Part shown: in pieces, positions 16,838 to 25,820 of the stretch
How positions within the stretch are numbered: position 1 is the first letter of the stretch
How the letters are laid out: each line of letters begins with the position of its first letter
Assembly (NCBI RefSeq): GCF_003862475.1
Contig: NZ_RRCO01000008.1
Coordinates: 1-64,000 of the forward strand
DNA length: 64,000 bases
Reading direction: 5' to 3'
Origin: Lachnoanaerobaculum gingivalis
GTDB lineage: Bacteria; Bacillota; Clostridia; Lachnospirales; Lachnospiraceae
Position numbers and translations under genes: made by a program
The notes under the pieces: model-generated
The model's input: the letters and a program-made list of their open reading frames with translations, nothing else
What the model was told of the DNA's origin: nothing
Databases searched by the model: none

Positions 16838-18601
16838 TTATTCCTTTAGTTCATCAATATTCTTATTATACAGATTAAAATATATTCCCTCTTTATTCAT
16901 CAGCTCTTCATGTGTGCCTGACTCTTCTATACCGTTTTCTGTAAGCACCAAAATCTTGCTTGCATTTCTTATAGTTGAAAGTCTATGTGCTATTGTGATT
17001 GTAGTTCTGCCCTTACTTAGTATTTCAAGTGACTGCTGCACTATAGCTTCAGAATTATTATCAAGTGCTGAAGTCGCCTCATCAAGTATAAGTATCGGCG
17101 GATTTTTTAGAAATACTCTTGCTATACTTATTCTCTGCTTTTGTCCACCTGAAAGCTTTGTACCACGCTCTCCTATATATGTATCAAACTTATCCGGAAG
17201 TTCCATAATAAAGTCATAGGCACCCGCCATCTCGGCGGCTTTTTTCACATTCTCAAAACTTGCATCTTTTTTTCCGTAAACTATATTTTCATATATAGTT
17301 CCTGAGAACAAATAAACTTCCTGTTGCACTATTCCTATATTATCTCTCAAAGATTTTTGCTTAATATCTCTTATATCTGTGCCGTCTATAAGTATTGCGC
17401 CTTCAGTAACCTCATAAAATCTAGGTATAAGATTAGATATAGTTGTTTTACCTACACCTGAAGAACCTACAATCGCAATATTTTCACCTTTATTTATTGA
17501 AAAGCTTATATCATCAAGTACCTTTGCATCACTGTCGGGATATGCGAAACTTACATTCTCAAATTCTATATCTCCGGATACATCCGTTAGCACCTTAGCA
17601 TTTTCCTTATCGACTATATCGTTCTTTACATCCATTATCTCAATGAATCTTTCAATGCCTGTCATTCCCCTTTGGAACTGCTCCATATAGTCAACTATTT
17701 TCTTTACTGTATTTAAAAGCATATTTATATACAGTGTATAAAGAAACATATCTCCCGCATTTATTTTCCCGACCTTCATATAGTAGCTTCCCAGTACTAT
17801 AACTGTCAGATACATAATGCCGTCAAATATCCTATATACCACCTGAAAATTTGACATATGCTTGTAGAACTCTTTTTTAATATCCAAAAATCTCAAATTT
17901 TCTTTATGGAACTTCTTTACTTCCAACTCTTCATTTGCAAATGATTTTACAACCTTTGCACCCAGAATATTATTTTCAATACCTGAATTAATCTCGCCAA
18001 CATGATTTCTTTGTTCCTTTTGTGCCTTTCTCATATGGTTATTGGTGGAAGACATAAAGAACACCATTATCGGTATCATAATAAATATGGTAAGTGTAAG
18101 AGTTATATTTATATTTATCAGTATTACAAATGAAACTACAAGTTTTACAACTGCTATAAAAAACTCTTCAGGACAGTGATGTGCAAACTCTGTAACATCA
18201 AACAGGTCTGTAGTAATTCTTGATAATATCTGACCTGATTTATTTGTATTATAGTAGGAATAAGGGAGTTGCTGTATATGAGAGAAAATATCATATCTCA
18301 TATCCGTTTCTATCTGTGCCCCCATTACATGACCTATGTTTTGCATGTAGTAGTTTGCTATGGTATCCACCACTCTGAGTAAAACAAATATTACTCCCAG
18401 TGTCAGTATAAGTTTTACTGTCAGTAGGCTTAAATCCTGTCTTGCAGTATTTGTCAAATACCTAAGTATTATCGGCAACACCAAATCACACATGGTTGAA
18501 AAACCTGCACATATAAGATCAAGTATCAGTGTAGGATAATACTTACCGTAATATGGTAAAAATCTCTTGAGCAAATATGAATTTGTATAAGTTTTTTGCA
18601 T
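16838..18601 (-). CDS. ABC exporter, fused permease and ATPase
   Basis: The 587-residue half-transporter has six membrane spans in residues 1-310 and a C-terminal ATPase. Walker A is GSSGVGKTT, the signature is LSGGQ, Walker B is ILILDEATSAL, and the switch His is in AHRLST. Such proteins form homodimers or heterodimers exporting lipids, peptides or drugs; with no partner half-transporter next to it, a homodimer is likely. SD AGAAGGAG is strong. It is followed after five bases by an M20 peptidase, which may process or hydrolyse a related substrate. Confidence 0.92.
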   Translation of the reverse strand: MQKTYTNSYLLKRFLPYYGKYYPTLILDLICAGFSTMCDLVLPIILRYLTNTARQDLSLLTVKLILTLGVIFVLLRVVDTIANYYMQNIGHVMGAQIETDMRYDIFSHIQQLPYSYYNTNKSGQILSRITTDLFDVTEFAHHCPEEFFIAVVKLVVSFVILININITLTLTIFIMIPIMVFFMSSTNNHMRKAQKEQRNHVGEINSGIENNILGAKVVKSFANEELEVKKFHKENLRFLDIKKEFYKHMSNFQVVYRIFDGIMYLTVIVLGSYYMKVGKINAGDMFLYTLYINMLLNTVKKIVDYMEQFQRGMTGIERFIEIMDVKNDIVDKENAKVLTDVSGDIEFENVSFAYPDSDAKVLDDISFSINKGENIAIVGSSGVGKTTISNLIPRFYEVTEGAILIDGTDIRDIKQKSLRDNIGIVQQEVYLFSGTIYENIVYGKKDASFENVKKAAEMAGAYDFIMELPDKFDTYIGERGTKLSGGQKQRISIARVFLKNPPILILDEATSALDNNSEAIVQQSLEILSKGRTTITIAHRLSTIRNASKILVLTENGIEESGTHEELMNKEGIYFNLYNKNIDELKE

Positions 18602-18667
18602 AAGATCTCCTTCTTTGATTTATAGTTATATAAGTAGTATACACAATAATAATTTCACAATATTTTT

Positions 18668-18676
18668 AGTATAACA
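18668..18676 (-). promoter_or_regulatory. Extended -10 promoter upstream of the ABC exporter
   Basis: On the minus strand the sequence TGTTATACT matches an extended -10 (TGn-TATACT), 67 bases upstream of the ABC exporter ATG. The -35 region is weak. A second TATACT-like site lies closer to the gene. This is a candidate only. Confidence 0.35.
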
Positions 18677-18740
18677 CCTTTCAGCATAAGAAAGAACTCT
18701 AATTTTATACGAATATATTTGTCTTTTAACTTATAAAAAA

Positions 18741-18756
18741 GGCAGCCTATGCTGCC
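18741..18756 (-). terminator. Terminator of the first Rpn-type gene
   Basis: GGCAGC (18741-18746) and GCTGCC (18751-18756) form a GC-rich stem around a four-base loop. On the minus strand it is followed directly by TTTTTT, a classic intrinsic terminator 20 bases past the stop of the Rpn-type nuclease gene. Confidence 0.85.
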
Positions 18757-18776
18757 CCCATTAAGTTTCTACCATT

Positions 18777-19640
18777 TTATTTTATATATTTTTTAAAGTC
18801 TTTGGCACTCATATCTGCTCTGATTGCCGCTTCATCAAGACTAAGTATTCCATCCTTTACCAATGATATAAGTGTATTTATGGTACCTTCCTGTCTACCT
18901 TCCAACCTTCCTTTTTCTATCCCCCTGGCCTCTACTCTATCCAGCACTTCACACATATTGACTTTCTCCTTCCCCTTCAAATCGTTTATGGTTTCTTCAA
19001 ATCTGTTATCTCCGGTCATCGCAGACATTAATGTTAAAAGTTCTTCTACATGAGCAATATTGGTTTCATCAGCTATATAATCTCTACTTTTTCTCATTTG
19101 ATACAGGTAATCAGCCAATATCCTAAAATCACTTTTAAATAAGTCTACCTTTTCTCTTTCCAGATATGCTATTTCAAATAAGTTTATCTTAAAATCGTTT
19201 ACATAAGGACGAATATCTTCGTCTATATCAAGAACATCAAAAAGTCTTTTTGGATAATTCCACCTCTTTTCATATCCCAAGTACAGTACTAAGGTAATAA
19301 CAGGGTACTTTGCCCTGTCACTATTTTCTTTTCTACTTTGCTTTACATACTCTGCACCGTCATAACCAAATACTCTAAGAGGCATAAGTTTATTTGGTAC
19401 CGTCTGATTTTCAAGTCCAAATAATGCGACATTGATTTTATTTTTACGCCAATACTTTGCTATATCTCTTTCCTGTGTTCTGACTCTTCCGTCAATCTTT
19501 AACATACTCATCGGCAATGCATCTGTAAGTGCGGATTCATCAACCACATCTCCACCGGCAAACAAAAGTACATTTAAGATATCAGCAAACACATCATTGT
19601 ACTTTTCAAGCATCTTCTCTGTTATGTCTTTACCTTGCAC
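18777..19640 (-). CDS. Rpn-type PD-(D/E)XK nuclease/transposase-like protein (copy 1)
   Basis: The 287-residue protein belongs to the Rpn/PD-(D/E)XK family found in many copies in Lachnospiraceae genomes; characterised Rpn proteins promote RecA-independent recombination through DNA cleavage. The nuclease core is visible as DIAKYWRKNKINVALFGLENQ, with the E-x-Q strand. The C-terminal half ends in a Gly/Glu-rich segment (GIEKGRLEGRQEG) and a small helical tail. The start is GTG at 19640: an overlapping ATG two bases earlier is out of frame. GGAGGAG lies upstream. It is a clear paralogue of the gene at 59111-60016. It stands alone with its own terminator. Confidence 0.85.
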   Translation of the reverse strand: MQGKDITEKMLEKYNDVFADILNVLLFAGGDVVDESALTDALPMSMLKIDGRVRTQERDIAKYWRKNKINVALFGLENQTVPNKLMPLRVFGYDGAEYVKQSRKENSDRAKYPVITLVLYLGYEKRWNYPKRLFDVLDIDEDIRPYVNDFKINLFEIAYLEREKVDLFKSDFRILADYLYQMRKSRDYIADETNIAHVEELLTLMSAMTGDNRFEETINDLKGKEKVNMCEVLDRVEARGIEKGRLEGRQEGTINTLISLVKDGILSLDEAAIRADMSAKDFKKYIK

Positions 19641-19824
19641 ATCTCCTCCTTATTATACCAAAAAAATTTACTGTTGGATTATTTTTTGAAAAATTAGAAA
19701 TTTAGAAATTAAAACCATATAAGACACTTTAATTCTAATGTATATATCTTCAAAATACAACAACAATCTTATTATTGTGCTTGCCAAACTGCTTTCAATA
19801 TTCTTACAATATTGAAATATAATT

Positions 19825-19846
19825 TATGTAAAGATAGCTTGACATA
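19825..19846. promoter_or_regulatory. Degenerate operator 1 of the XRE gene
   Basis: TATGTAAAG and CTTGACATA flank a four-base ATAG centre, a one-mismatch copy of the perfect palindrome 43 bases downstream. It overlaps the -35 box TTGACA. The pair of related palindromes suggests cooperative binding by the XRE protein encoded downstream. Confidence 0.6.
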
Positions 19847-19867
19847 AATCAAAAAATTATTTATGCT
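19839..19867 (+). promoter_or_regulatory. Promoter of the XRE/membrane-protein pair
   Basis: A perfect -35 TTGACA (19839-19844) and -10 TATGCT (19862-19867) have 17-base spacing. The palindromes overlap the -35 box and the predicted start site near 19874, so repression by the downstream XRE protein would block transcription. Confidence 0.7.
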
Positions 19868-19891
19868 TAATGTAAAGTAAGCTTTACATTA
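19868..19891. promoter_or_regulatory. Perfect palindromic operator 2 of the XRE gene
   Basis: TAATGTAAAG (19868-19877) and CTTTACATTA (19882-19891) are exact complements around a four-base spacer. The element covers the predicted transcription start, immediately before the SD of the XRE gene. With the related copy at 19825-19846 it is a strong candidate for autoregulation. Confidence 0.65.
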
Positions 19892-19904
19892 AGGGGTATT
19901 GTAT

Positions 19905-20120
19905 TTGAAAAATAACTTAGATAAATTAAGAAAGCTCAAAGGTTTAACCCAAGAAGAATTTGCAAATGAATTAAAAGTATCAAGGCAGACTGTCAGTGCA
20001 ATAGAAAACGGAAAGTATAATCCATCTTTGGATTTAGCTTTTGAAATAGCTTTATATTTCAACAAGACAATAGAAGAAATATTTATATATGAAAAGGAGG
20101 AAAACCATGAAAAGAAGTAA
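19905..20120 (+). CDS. Small XRE-family regulator (TTG start)
   Basis: The 71-residue protein is almost entirely one Cro/CI helix-turn-helix (LRKLKGLTQEEFANELKVSRQTVSAIENG), of the type paired with small membrane proteins in Firmicutes. TTG at 19905 is chosen over TTG at 19899: AAGGGG (19891-19896) is eight bases before the former but only two before the latter, and family members begin MKNxL. Two palindromes and a consensus promoter lie directly upstream. It overlaps the following membrane-protein gene by 14 bases, so the two are coupled. Confidence 0.92.
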   Translation: MKNNLDKLRKLKGLTQEEFANELKVSRQTVSAIENGKYNPSLDLAFEIALYFNKTIEEIFIYEKEENHEKK

Positions 20121-20547
20121 TATAATTTATGGGCTGACTTGTATTGTATTATCCGGAATATCGTTATATATAGCTATTATTTTTGATGCTAATAAAATGT
20201 CGGGAGTATTTTACGGACTAACAGGTGCGTTAGGAGTCGGCTGCATTGTCAATATAGCTCAGTATTTTTATTGGAAAAAGCATAATGAAAAATATGAGGA
20301 AAAATTAGAAATTGAAAGAATAGAACAGCAAGATGAATTAAAACAAAAGCTTAGGGATAAATCAGGAAGATATGCTTATTTGATTGGGATATTTATCACT
20401 GCTCTATCTATTATGGCATATTCTTTACTTGGAGTATTAAACATCATGGATACAGAATATATCGTGATCCATTTATCAATATACTTGATTAGCCAATTAT
20501 TTATCGGAATAATAGTATTTAATCACTTATTGAGAAAGTATGATTAA
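20107..20547 (+). CDS. Small membrane protein paired with the XRE regulator
   Basis: The 146-residue protein has four hydrophobic spans in two pairs (about residues 5-25, 32-52, 98-118 and 123-141) separated by a charged helix rich in Glu and Lys. ATG 20107 is chosen because AGGAGG lies six bases before it; an upstream in-frame ATG has no SD. This XRE plus small membrane protein arrangement is common in Firmicutes (DUF2178-like proteins), but the function is not known; sensing a membrane-active signal and relaying it to the regulator is one possibility. A strong terminator follows. Confidence 0.85.
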   Translation: MKRSNIIYGLTCIVLSGISLYIAIIFDANKMSGVFYGLTGALGVGCIVNIAQYFYWKKHNEKYEEKLEIERIEQQDELKQKLRDKSGRYAYLIGIFITALSIMAYSLLGVLNIMDTEYIVIHLSIYLISQLFIGIIVFNHLLRKYD

Positions 20548-20562
20548 TAAAATATTAATCAT

Positions 20563-20590
20563 AAAAAAGACAGCTATCGCTGTCTTTTTT
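20563..20590. terminator. Bidirectional terminator between convergent genes
   Basis: A perfect 12-base stem (AAAAAAGACAGC / GCTGTCTTTTTT) with loop TATC carries T runs on both strands. It serves the plus-strand XRE/membrane pair and the minus-strand ATC hydrolase gene, whose stop is at 20601. Confidence 0.9.
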
Positions 20591-20600
20591 ATATCCCTTG

Positions 20601-21236
20601 TCATTTAGGATCTTTATTCTTATCACCTACAACCCAGTAGTCACATATTTTACCGCCTGATGCCAGTGTGCTTTCTCTATGTAATATTCCTCTTCCTTTC
20701 TTAAACATAAGATGGTCGATATCACAGCACATCGGTAACAGATCCGGATAACCGTTATCTCTTGCAAATTTTTCAATAGGGCATCGTGTGAAGTGATAAT
20801 AAAAGCCGTCTCTGTGAAGTTCCTCATTAAAATTAAAGTCCCAAGTTTTATCCTTATACTCAGGATGTTTATCTGCCCAATCTGCCATCTTATGCATCCT
20901 GTCGGAAAACCTTTTCATATCCTTTGGATCGTTTAGATCAAATCTACTCATCGCTTTGTTAATTAATCTATTGTTTAAAAATTCAACGATTACTTCCTTA
21001 AACTCATCTACACTGAAACCACCTGCTCTGCATACAGCCATAAAAACATATGCCGAATAAATATTGCCTGACATAGGGTTACCGGAGCCTATATCCTCAG
21101 TATCCTCAATCATATGTTTGTATAAACCACGAGCCTTTTTCAAACCTTCTTCAGTCTTATCCTTACCGAATTTTTTTATCATAGGTTTTTTTAATAAAAA
21201 ACTAATTAAACTAAAATATACCCCCTTATATTTCAT
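20601..21236 (-). CDS. L-2-amino-thiazoline-4-carboxylic acid hydrolase-like protein
   Basis: The 211-residue protein matches the ATC hydrolase family by its conserved C-terminal pattern CPIEKFARDNG, LPMCCDIDHLMF, LHRESTLASGGKICDYW. In Pseudomonas the ATC enzyme participates in conversion of aminothiazoline carboxylate to cysteine, but most clostridial members have no established substrate. The frame is open 40 codons further upstream; ATG 21236 is preferred because AAAGGGGG lies six bases before it and the extra residues overlap the intergenic gap. It lies 34 bases after the GHL10 gene and may share its transcript. Confidence 0.75.
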   Translation of the reverse strand: MKYKGVYFSLISFLLKKPMIKKFGKDKTEEGLKKARGLYKHMIEDTEDIGSGNPMSGNIYSAYVFMAVCRAGGFSVDEFKEVIVEFLNNRLINKAMSRFDLNDPKDMKRFSDRMHKMADWADKHPEYKDKTWDFNFNEELHRDGFYYHFTRCPIEKFARDNGYPDLLPMCCDIDHLMFKKGRGILHRESTLASGGKICDYWVVGDKNKDPK

Positions 21237-21270
21237 TAGATCCCCCTTTAAACTTTTACACACCATGATT

Positions 21271-22542
21271 TTACTGATTTGTAAATGCTGTTTGTAAATT
21301 ATTAAGTTCCAAAACAGCAGGTGCTTCTCTAAAGTTTTGATATGCAAAGATTCCAAATCCTGAAACTTCTCCGGTTTCTCTTGCCGCCTTTACCTGTCTT
21401 AGTAAAATATCATTATATCGTAGCCACTCTGAAACTGCATTGCCGTCCTTTATATCCTTTCCGGTTCTGTAAAGTCCAAGGCCTATATACAGCTTTACAT
21501 TACTGTTGCTCTTTCTCTTTAAATCCACCCAGCTGTTTAAACAATTTATATATGAATGCGGTGCCAATATACCTGTTCTTGTTTTTGCTTCAAAACCATG
21601 GTATAGCTGTGGCATTATATAGTCAATATATTCATTTGACACCATCCATTTATCAATGTCTACAAAATATGATTTATCACTTCTAAGATTTGATAAAAGG
21701 GCTACAGGGCTGATTCCAAAAACCGCCTGAGGGCGAGCCTCATGTACTGCCTTGTGTACATCTTTTACAAGCATTGACACATTTTCTCTTCTCCACTGTG
21801 TAATACCTAAACTGCTTCCTGAAGCATCATATTCCGCCTTGTCAAAACTCTTTGCCGGATCACCGTCATTTAATGAAGGATAAAAATAATCATCAAACTG
21901 TATACCGTCAACCGCATAGTTTTTGCAAATTTCACTGATTGAATTCACAAGATAGCTTCTAACCTCCGCACTTGAAGGATTCAGATAATAACTGCCGTCA
22001 TGTAATAATACATTTCTCTGTTTTGAAGGATCTCCCATCCACTGCTTCACTATCGAATTATCCGGTATATTTTTCATCATAGAATTGGTAACTCTGTAAG
22101 GGTTTACCCAAGCATGGAATGAAAGTCCCTGTTTGTGAGCACTTTCAATCATATACTCTAAAGGGTCAAAACTCGGAGCCGAATCTTTTGTGACCATAAA
22201 CTTTGACAATGGGAAAGATTTTAATTTCTGACCATAACTGTCCGAATGACTGTGCACATGACAAAATATAGCATTCATTCCACGATTTTTTATATCCGCC
22301 ATAACTTGATCTGCACGTTTCTTAAATGCTTCAACATCTGACGGCATCTCACTCCAATCAATATATGAAAACCATACTCCTCTAAGTTCTTTTTGCTCTG
22401 TAACTATACTTTTAACCTCACTGTTTCTCTTTACAGGTGTAACCGCCGCATAAACTTGCAGAGATGCCAAAGTATTTATTACCAACAATATAGCTATAAG
22501 TTTACCGATCAGTCTACTAAACCACGTTCTCTTCATCTTCAT
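21271..22542 (-). CDS. Secreted GHL10/DUF187-family glycoside hydrolase-like protein
   Basis: The 423-residue protein starts with a signal peptide (basic MKMKRTWFSRLIGK, hydrophobic AILLVINTLASL, then VYA-A). The rest follows the GHL10 family: RGVWFSYIDWS, HAWVNPYRV, DGIQFDDYFYP with candidate acidic catalytic residues, GISPVALLSN and IDYIMPQLYHGF, fitting a TIM barrel. Relatives are thought to act on cell-surface glycans; the substrate is not known. A TTGATA/TATAGT promoter lies upstream. It is followed by the ATC hydrolase gene. Confidence 0.85.
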   Translation of the reverse strand: MKMKRTWFSRLIGKLIAILLVINTLASLQVYAAVTPVKRNSEVKSIVTEQKELRGVWFSYIDWSEMPSDVEAFKKRADQVMADIKNRGMNAIFCHVHSHSDSYGQKLKSFPLSKFMVTKDSAPSFDPLEYMIESAHKQGLSFHAWVNPYRVTNSMMKNIPDNSIVKQWMGDPSKQRNVLLHDGSYYLNPSSAEVRSYLVNSISEICKNYAVDGIQFDDYFYPSLNDGDPAKSFDKAEYDASGSSLGITQWRRENVSMLVKDVHKAVHEARPQAVFGISPVALLSNLRSDKSYFVDIDKWMVSNEYIDYIMPQLYHGFEAKTRTGILAPHSYINCLNSWVDLKRKSNSNVKLYIGLGLYRTGKDIKDGNAVSEWLRYNDILLRQVKAARETGEVSGFGIFAYQNFREAPAVLELNNLQTAFTNQ

Positions 22543-22586
22543 CTCGCTCTCTATTTTTTCAATATAATAAAATTACTTAATATCAT

Positions 22587-22616
22587 ACTATAGCTAAGAT
22601 AAAAAACCAATATCAA
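22587..22616 (-). promoter_or_regulatory. Promoter of the GHL10 gene
   Basis: On the minus strand, -35 TTGATA (22616-22611) and -10 TATAGT (22592-22587) are spaced by 18 bases, placing the start near 22580, about 40 bases before the ATG. It sits in the 102-base gap after comEC. Confidence 0.5.
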
Positions 22617-22644
22617 CTTCCTTAAAGACTGATTACAAATACTT

Positions 22645-24894
22645 TTATCTAAGTTTCACTTCTATAGCACCCATTTTTGAAGTTTCAAATATAATACAAC
22701 CGTTTTCTTTTAATGTCTCTATTGTTTCGGGGCTTGGATGTCCGTAGTGATTATTTTTTCCACAGGATATAACGGCATACTCAGGGCTTACATTTTCTAT
22801 AAAAGCTTTCAGTGAAGAATTCTTTGAACCGTGATGAGCCACCTTTAATATATCCACTTTCCCTATATCAAAATAATTTAATATGCTCTCCTCACTGCTC
22901 TTTCCTATATCCCCTGTAAATAAGAGTCTTTTCCCATAAGTCTCTATAACAAATGTCTGACTTTGCTCATTCACATTTTCCTTATCCGATGTATCAGGCC
23001 ATAGACAGTCTATCTTTAAATTTTTTCTTTCAAAACAATCACCCATACTCAAATATCTTATATTGCATCCGGCCTTCACCGCCTTTTCCTTTAGTTTATC
23101 ATATGACTTATCTTTCATTGCCTGATACGGAAGAAAAATGTTCTCAATTTTTATATCTGTATCAAGTAAATACAGTATTCCGCTTATATGGTCAATATCT
23201 GAATGTGTAATAAAGCTCATCTCAATATCATCCACTCCCTTATATAAAAGAAAAGGCTCCATACTGTATTCACCCAAAGAAGGCTTTGATGTGCTGCCTC
23301 CATCTATCAATATATCCAAATCGTCAATATGCATATAAATGCCGTCACCCTGTCCCACATCAAGATACACAACACTCTCAGTTTTTAAAAAAGGATATAA
23401 AATAAGAACAGTAAACAAAGAAAGTAAAAGATATATTTTTCTACAACTTAATACAGATATTGCAATTATACCGAGCAGTAAAATATAATAAATAAATATC
23501 TGCCACAGCTTCGGCCTGCCAAATACAATATAATGATAAGGTAAATACTTTGTAATAATACACAGAAAATCATAGAATCTTAAAATAGCGACGGTAAATA
23601 CACTTATATATTTATATAAAATCAATCTTAATATATTTAAAACCAAAGAAAGCATAGAAGAATAAAGTACAAAACTCATAAGTGGTATAACTAAAATATT
23701 AATTAAGAAAGCATATAATGGGAATGTATAAAAATAATACAATGTAACCGGTAAGGTCAAAAGCTGAACTCCGATACTTACGACAAGAATTTTAAATACT
23801 CTATAACTACAGGAGGATTTGTCCTTCTTTTCCATAGGCTTAAATCTTTTTATAATAAATGCAATAGGTCCTCCAAGGCTCAAAACCGCCGAAAAAGAGA
23901 GTTGAAAACTTAATCCGAAAGGCTCAAACGGTGAAATAAGGCTTATGGTTACCGCACTGATACTAAGTGCGGATATAATACAATAACTTCTTCCTATTAC
24001 CTCGGCAATAAAGTAAAGTATAAGCATAGTACTTGCTCTTACAATACTCACACTATCACCTACCAATAATCCGTAAAACACCAAAAATACACTTGCAAGA
24101 CTTGCTGAAAGTAAAAAACTTCTTTGCAGTATTTTTCTTAGAAGTTTGTAAAGGCCTATACCGAACAATGAAACATGAAGACCTGAAATAGCAAGTATAT
24201 GGGCTATTCCGCTTCTTTGATACAGTTTATAAGTACCTTTATCAAGTTCTCCCCTCATTCCAAGTATGACAGCTTTTATAAATCCGGCTCTGTCAGACTC
24301 AAAAGTCTCATCTATTTTTGTATTAAGGTATTGTCTTAATGAAAAGAAAAACTCACCTATATTATCATAGCTTTTATCAACCACCCTATAGTCACTCACC
24401 GACATTTTTACATATATGCCCTTGGTTTTATAATAACTTTTTGCATCAAACTCACCGGGGTTGGTCCCTTTGCTTATCTCTTCAAGCCTCCCTTCAAACT
24501 CCACCTTATTTCCAATGTGAATGTCATTTAAAAAGATTTCATCTTTTAGATAGTAGATTACTCCTTCACAGATAATCATTACATTATCATCTTTGAAGAT
24601 AATATTTTTTACTCTTCCACATAATGAAGTGTTTTTTTCATCGTTATCCACATCAGCTATAAAGTTATTCATATATCGGATTTCATATTTGATTCTTAGA
24701 ATAAAGATACTGCATATTAGAAAAAATATCAGAAAGTAAATTAATTTGAATTTTATAATTTTTTTGAATTTCAGAATAATTAAGACCGCAGCCGCGATGG
24801 GAATTCCCACCGCGAGCCTATATATACCGAAATAATACCCTAAAAGCTCTCCAAGCAAACAGGCCGTTACTATAAGTACACATGGTCTTTTCAT
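22645..24894 (-). CDS. comEC: ComEC/Rec2 DNA-uptake channel
   Basis: The 749-residue membrane protein is the channel for single-stranded DNA entry in natural transformation. N-terminal spans and a soluble DUF4131-like loop (residues 1-190) precede the Competence domain, with about ten spans and the signature GIAHILAISGLHVSLFG (about 230-250). From about residue 505 there is a metallo-beta-lactamase domain, YLDVGQGDGIY, ITHSDIDHISG, VAHHGSKNSS. The metal-binding His and Asp residues are present, so the nuclease-like domain looks active. Length is normal. It is the last gene of a long operon, two bases after the GerMN lipoprotein gene. Confidence 0.95.
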   Translation of the reverse strand: MKRPCVLIVTACLLGELLGYYFGIYRLAVGIPIAAAVLIILKFKKIIKFKLIYFLIFFLICSIFILRIKYEIRYMNNFIADVDNDEKNTSLCGRVKNIIFKDDNVMIICEGVIYYLKDEIFLNDIHIGNKVEFEGRLEEISKGTNPGEFDAKSYYKTKGIYVKMSVSDYRVVDKSYDNIGEFFFSLRQYLNTKIDETFESDRAGFIKAVILGMRGELDKGTYKLYQRSGIAHILAISGLHVSLFGIGLYKLLRKILQRSFLLSASLASVFLVFYGLLVGDSVSIVRASTMLILYFIAEVIGRSYCIISALSISAVTISLISPFEPFGLSFQLSFSAVLSLGGPIAFIIKRFKPMEKKDKSSCSYRVFKILVVSIGVQLLTLPVTLYYFYTFPLYAFLINILVIPLMSFVLYSSMLSLVLNILRLILYKYISVFTVAILRFYDFLCIITKYLPYHYIVFGRPKLWQIFIYYILLLGIIAISVLSCRKIYLLLSLFTVLILYPFLKTESVVYLDVGQGDGIYMHIDDLDILIDGGSTSKPSLGEYSMEPFLLYKGVDDIEMSFITHSDIDHISGILYLLDTDIKIENIFLPYQAMKDKSYDKLKEKAVKAGCNIRYLSMGDCFERKNLKIDCLWPDTSDKENVNEQSQTFVIETYGKRLLFTGDIGKSSEESILNYFDIGKVDILKVAHHGSKNSSLKAFIENVSPEYAVISCGKNNHYGHPSPETIETLKENGCIIFETSKMGAIEVKLR

Positions 24895-24896
24895 TT

Positions 24897-25820
24897 TTAA
24901 TCCTCTTTTAGATAATCAAGATTTCTCTCCACAGAAGTTCCCAAAGAGATTGTATTGTATTTTTTATCGGATTTTCCGTTTACAAGTATCTGCACTCTGC
25001 TTATATTCGGCAATTCGGAAAGTGAATCCACTATTGAGTATATTGTTATACTGTCAAGAACATCCGGTATTGCATTGAGGAAGGCCTCATCAAAATTCAC
25101 ATAACAGATACCCTCATTCATTGTAACACTTACTACCTTTGTGTCACTTGGTATAGTAGCCTTCAAACCGGCTGTTTCAGGTCCTTTTATAAGTTCATCA
25201 ACAATGATTCGCTCTTTTGATGTATTGATATCATAAAACACATCTCTTGCCTCCGGCACCAGCTTTGTCCCTGATTCATCTGCAAAGTAAAGCATAAGTG
25301 TGGCTTTTTCAAAGCTGTTTATATTTGAAACATTATTTATAAAGTTGTTGTCACTTATAAGTCCTACATTTTCTCCCAAGGCGTTTACAAGAGGCTGGTC
25401 TCCAGAACGAATACTTATGTACTCTATTCCCTCTATCTGTGTAAATGTCTTTGCCAAAGCTGCCCTTGCAAGTATTTCTCTGGTAACATCCATTCCCTGA
25501 TAGTTTGTATCGAAGTTTAAATACAAAATATTTCCATCTATATCAAATCCCTGATATGTAACCTTGTCAGGTAAAGCACCCACCGCCTCCAAATCATCCG
25601 GCACCTTTAAAAAATGTGTCATAAGTTCTTTTATCAGTCCGTTTGTATCGCTCTTACCTGAAGCTGCGGTGTATCGGCTCTCCACCAGGGTATTAATATT
25701 TGTATTTAAATAATAAATATTGTATTCATTTTCCGCTAAAGGCTGTATCTCCTTTTTCTTACAGGATACAAGAGTTATAGAAAGTAGAACCATTACTATA
25801 ATCACAAATTTGTTTCTCAC
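24897..25820 (-). CDS. GerMN-domain lipoprotein (GTG start)
   Basis: The 307-residue product has a lipoprotein signal ending in the lipobox LVSC (Cys20), so it is anchored outside the membrane. Two GerMN domains follow (about residues 30-165 and 170-295), with paired phrases such as ILYLNFDTNYQG and CYVNFDEAFLN. GerMN domains occur in spore germination protein GerM and other lipoproteins, possibly as peptidoglycan-related binding modules. GTG is the start: GGAGGG lies upstream, and it overlaps the kinase stop by four bases (GTGA). Coupling to the kinase suggests that it modulates or is the sensor partner of that kinase. Confidence 0.85.
   Translation of the reverse strand: MRNKFVIIVMVLLSITLVSCKKKEIQPLAENEYNIYYLNTNINTLVESRYTAASGKSDTNGLIKELMTHFLKVPDDLEAVGALPDKVTYQGFDIDGNILYLNFDTNYQGMDVTREILARAALAKTFTQIEGIEYISIRSGDQPLVNALGENVGLISDNNFINNVSNINSFEKATLMLYFADESGTKLVPEARDVFYDINTSKERIIVDELIKGPETAGLKATIPSDTKVVSVTMNEGICYVNFDEAFLNAIPDVLDSITIYSIVDSLSELPNISRVQILVNGKSDKKYNTISLGTSVERNLDYLKED

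Noticed and set aside
19905-20547. XRE/membrane pair as a toxin-antitoxin system
   Set aside because: The membrane protein is larger and different from known membrane toxins, and the regulator looks like a standard repressor; no direct support.
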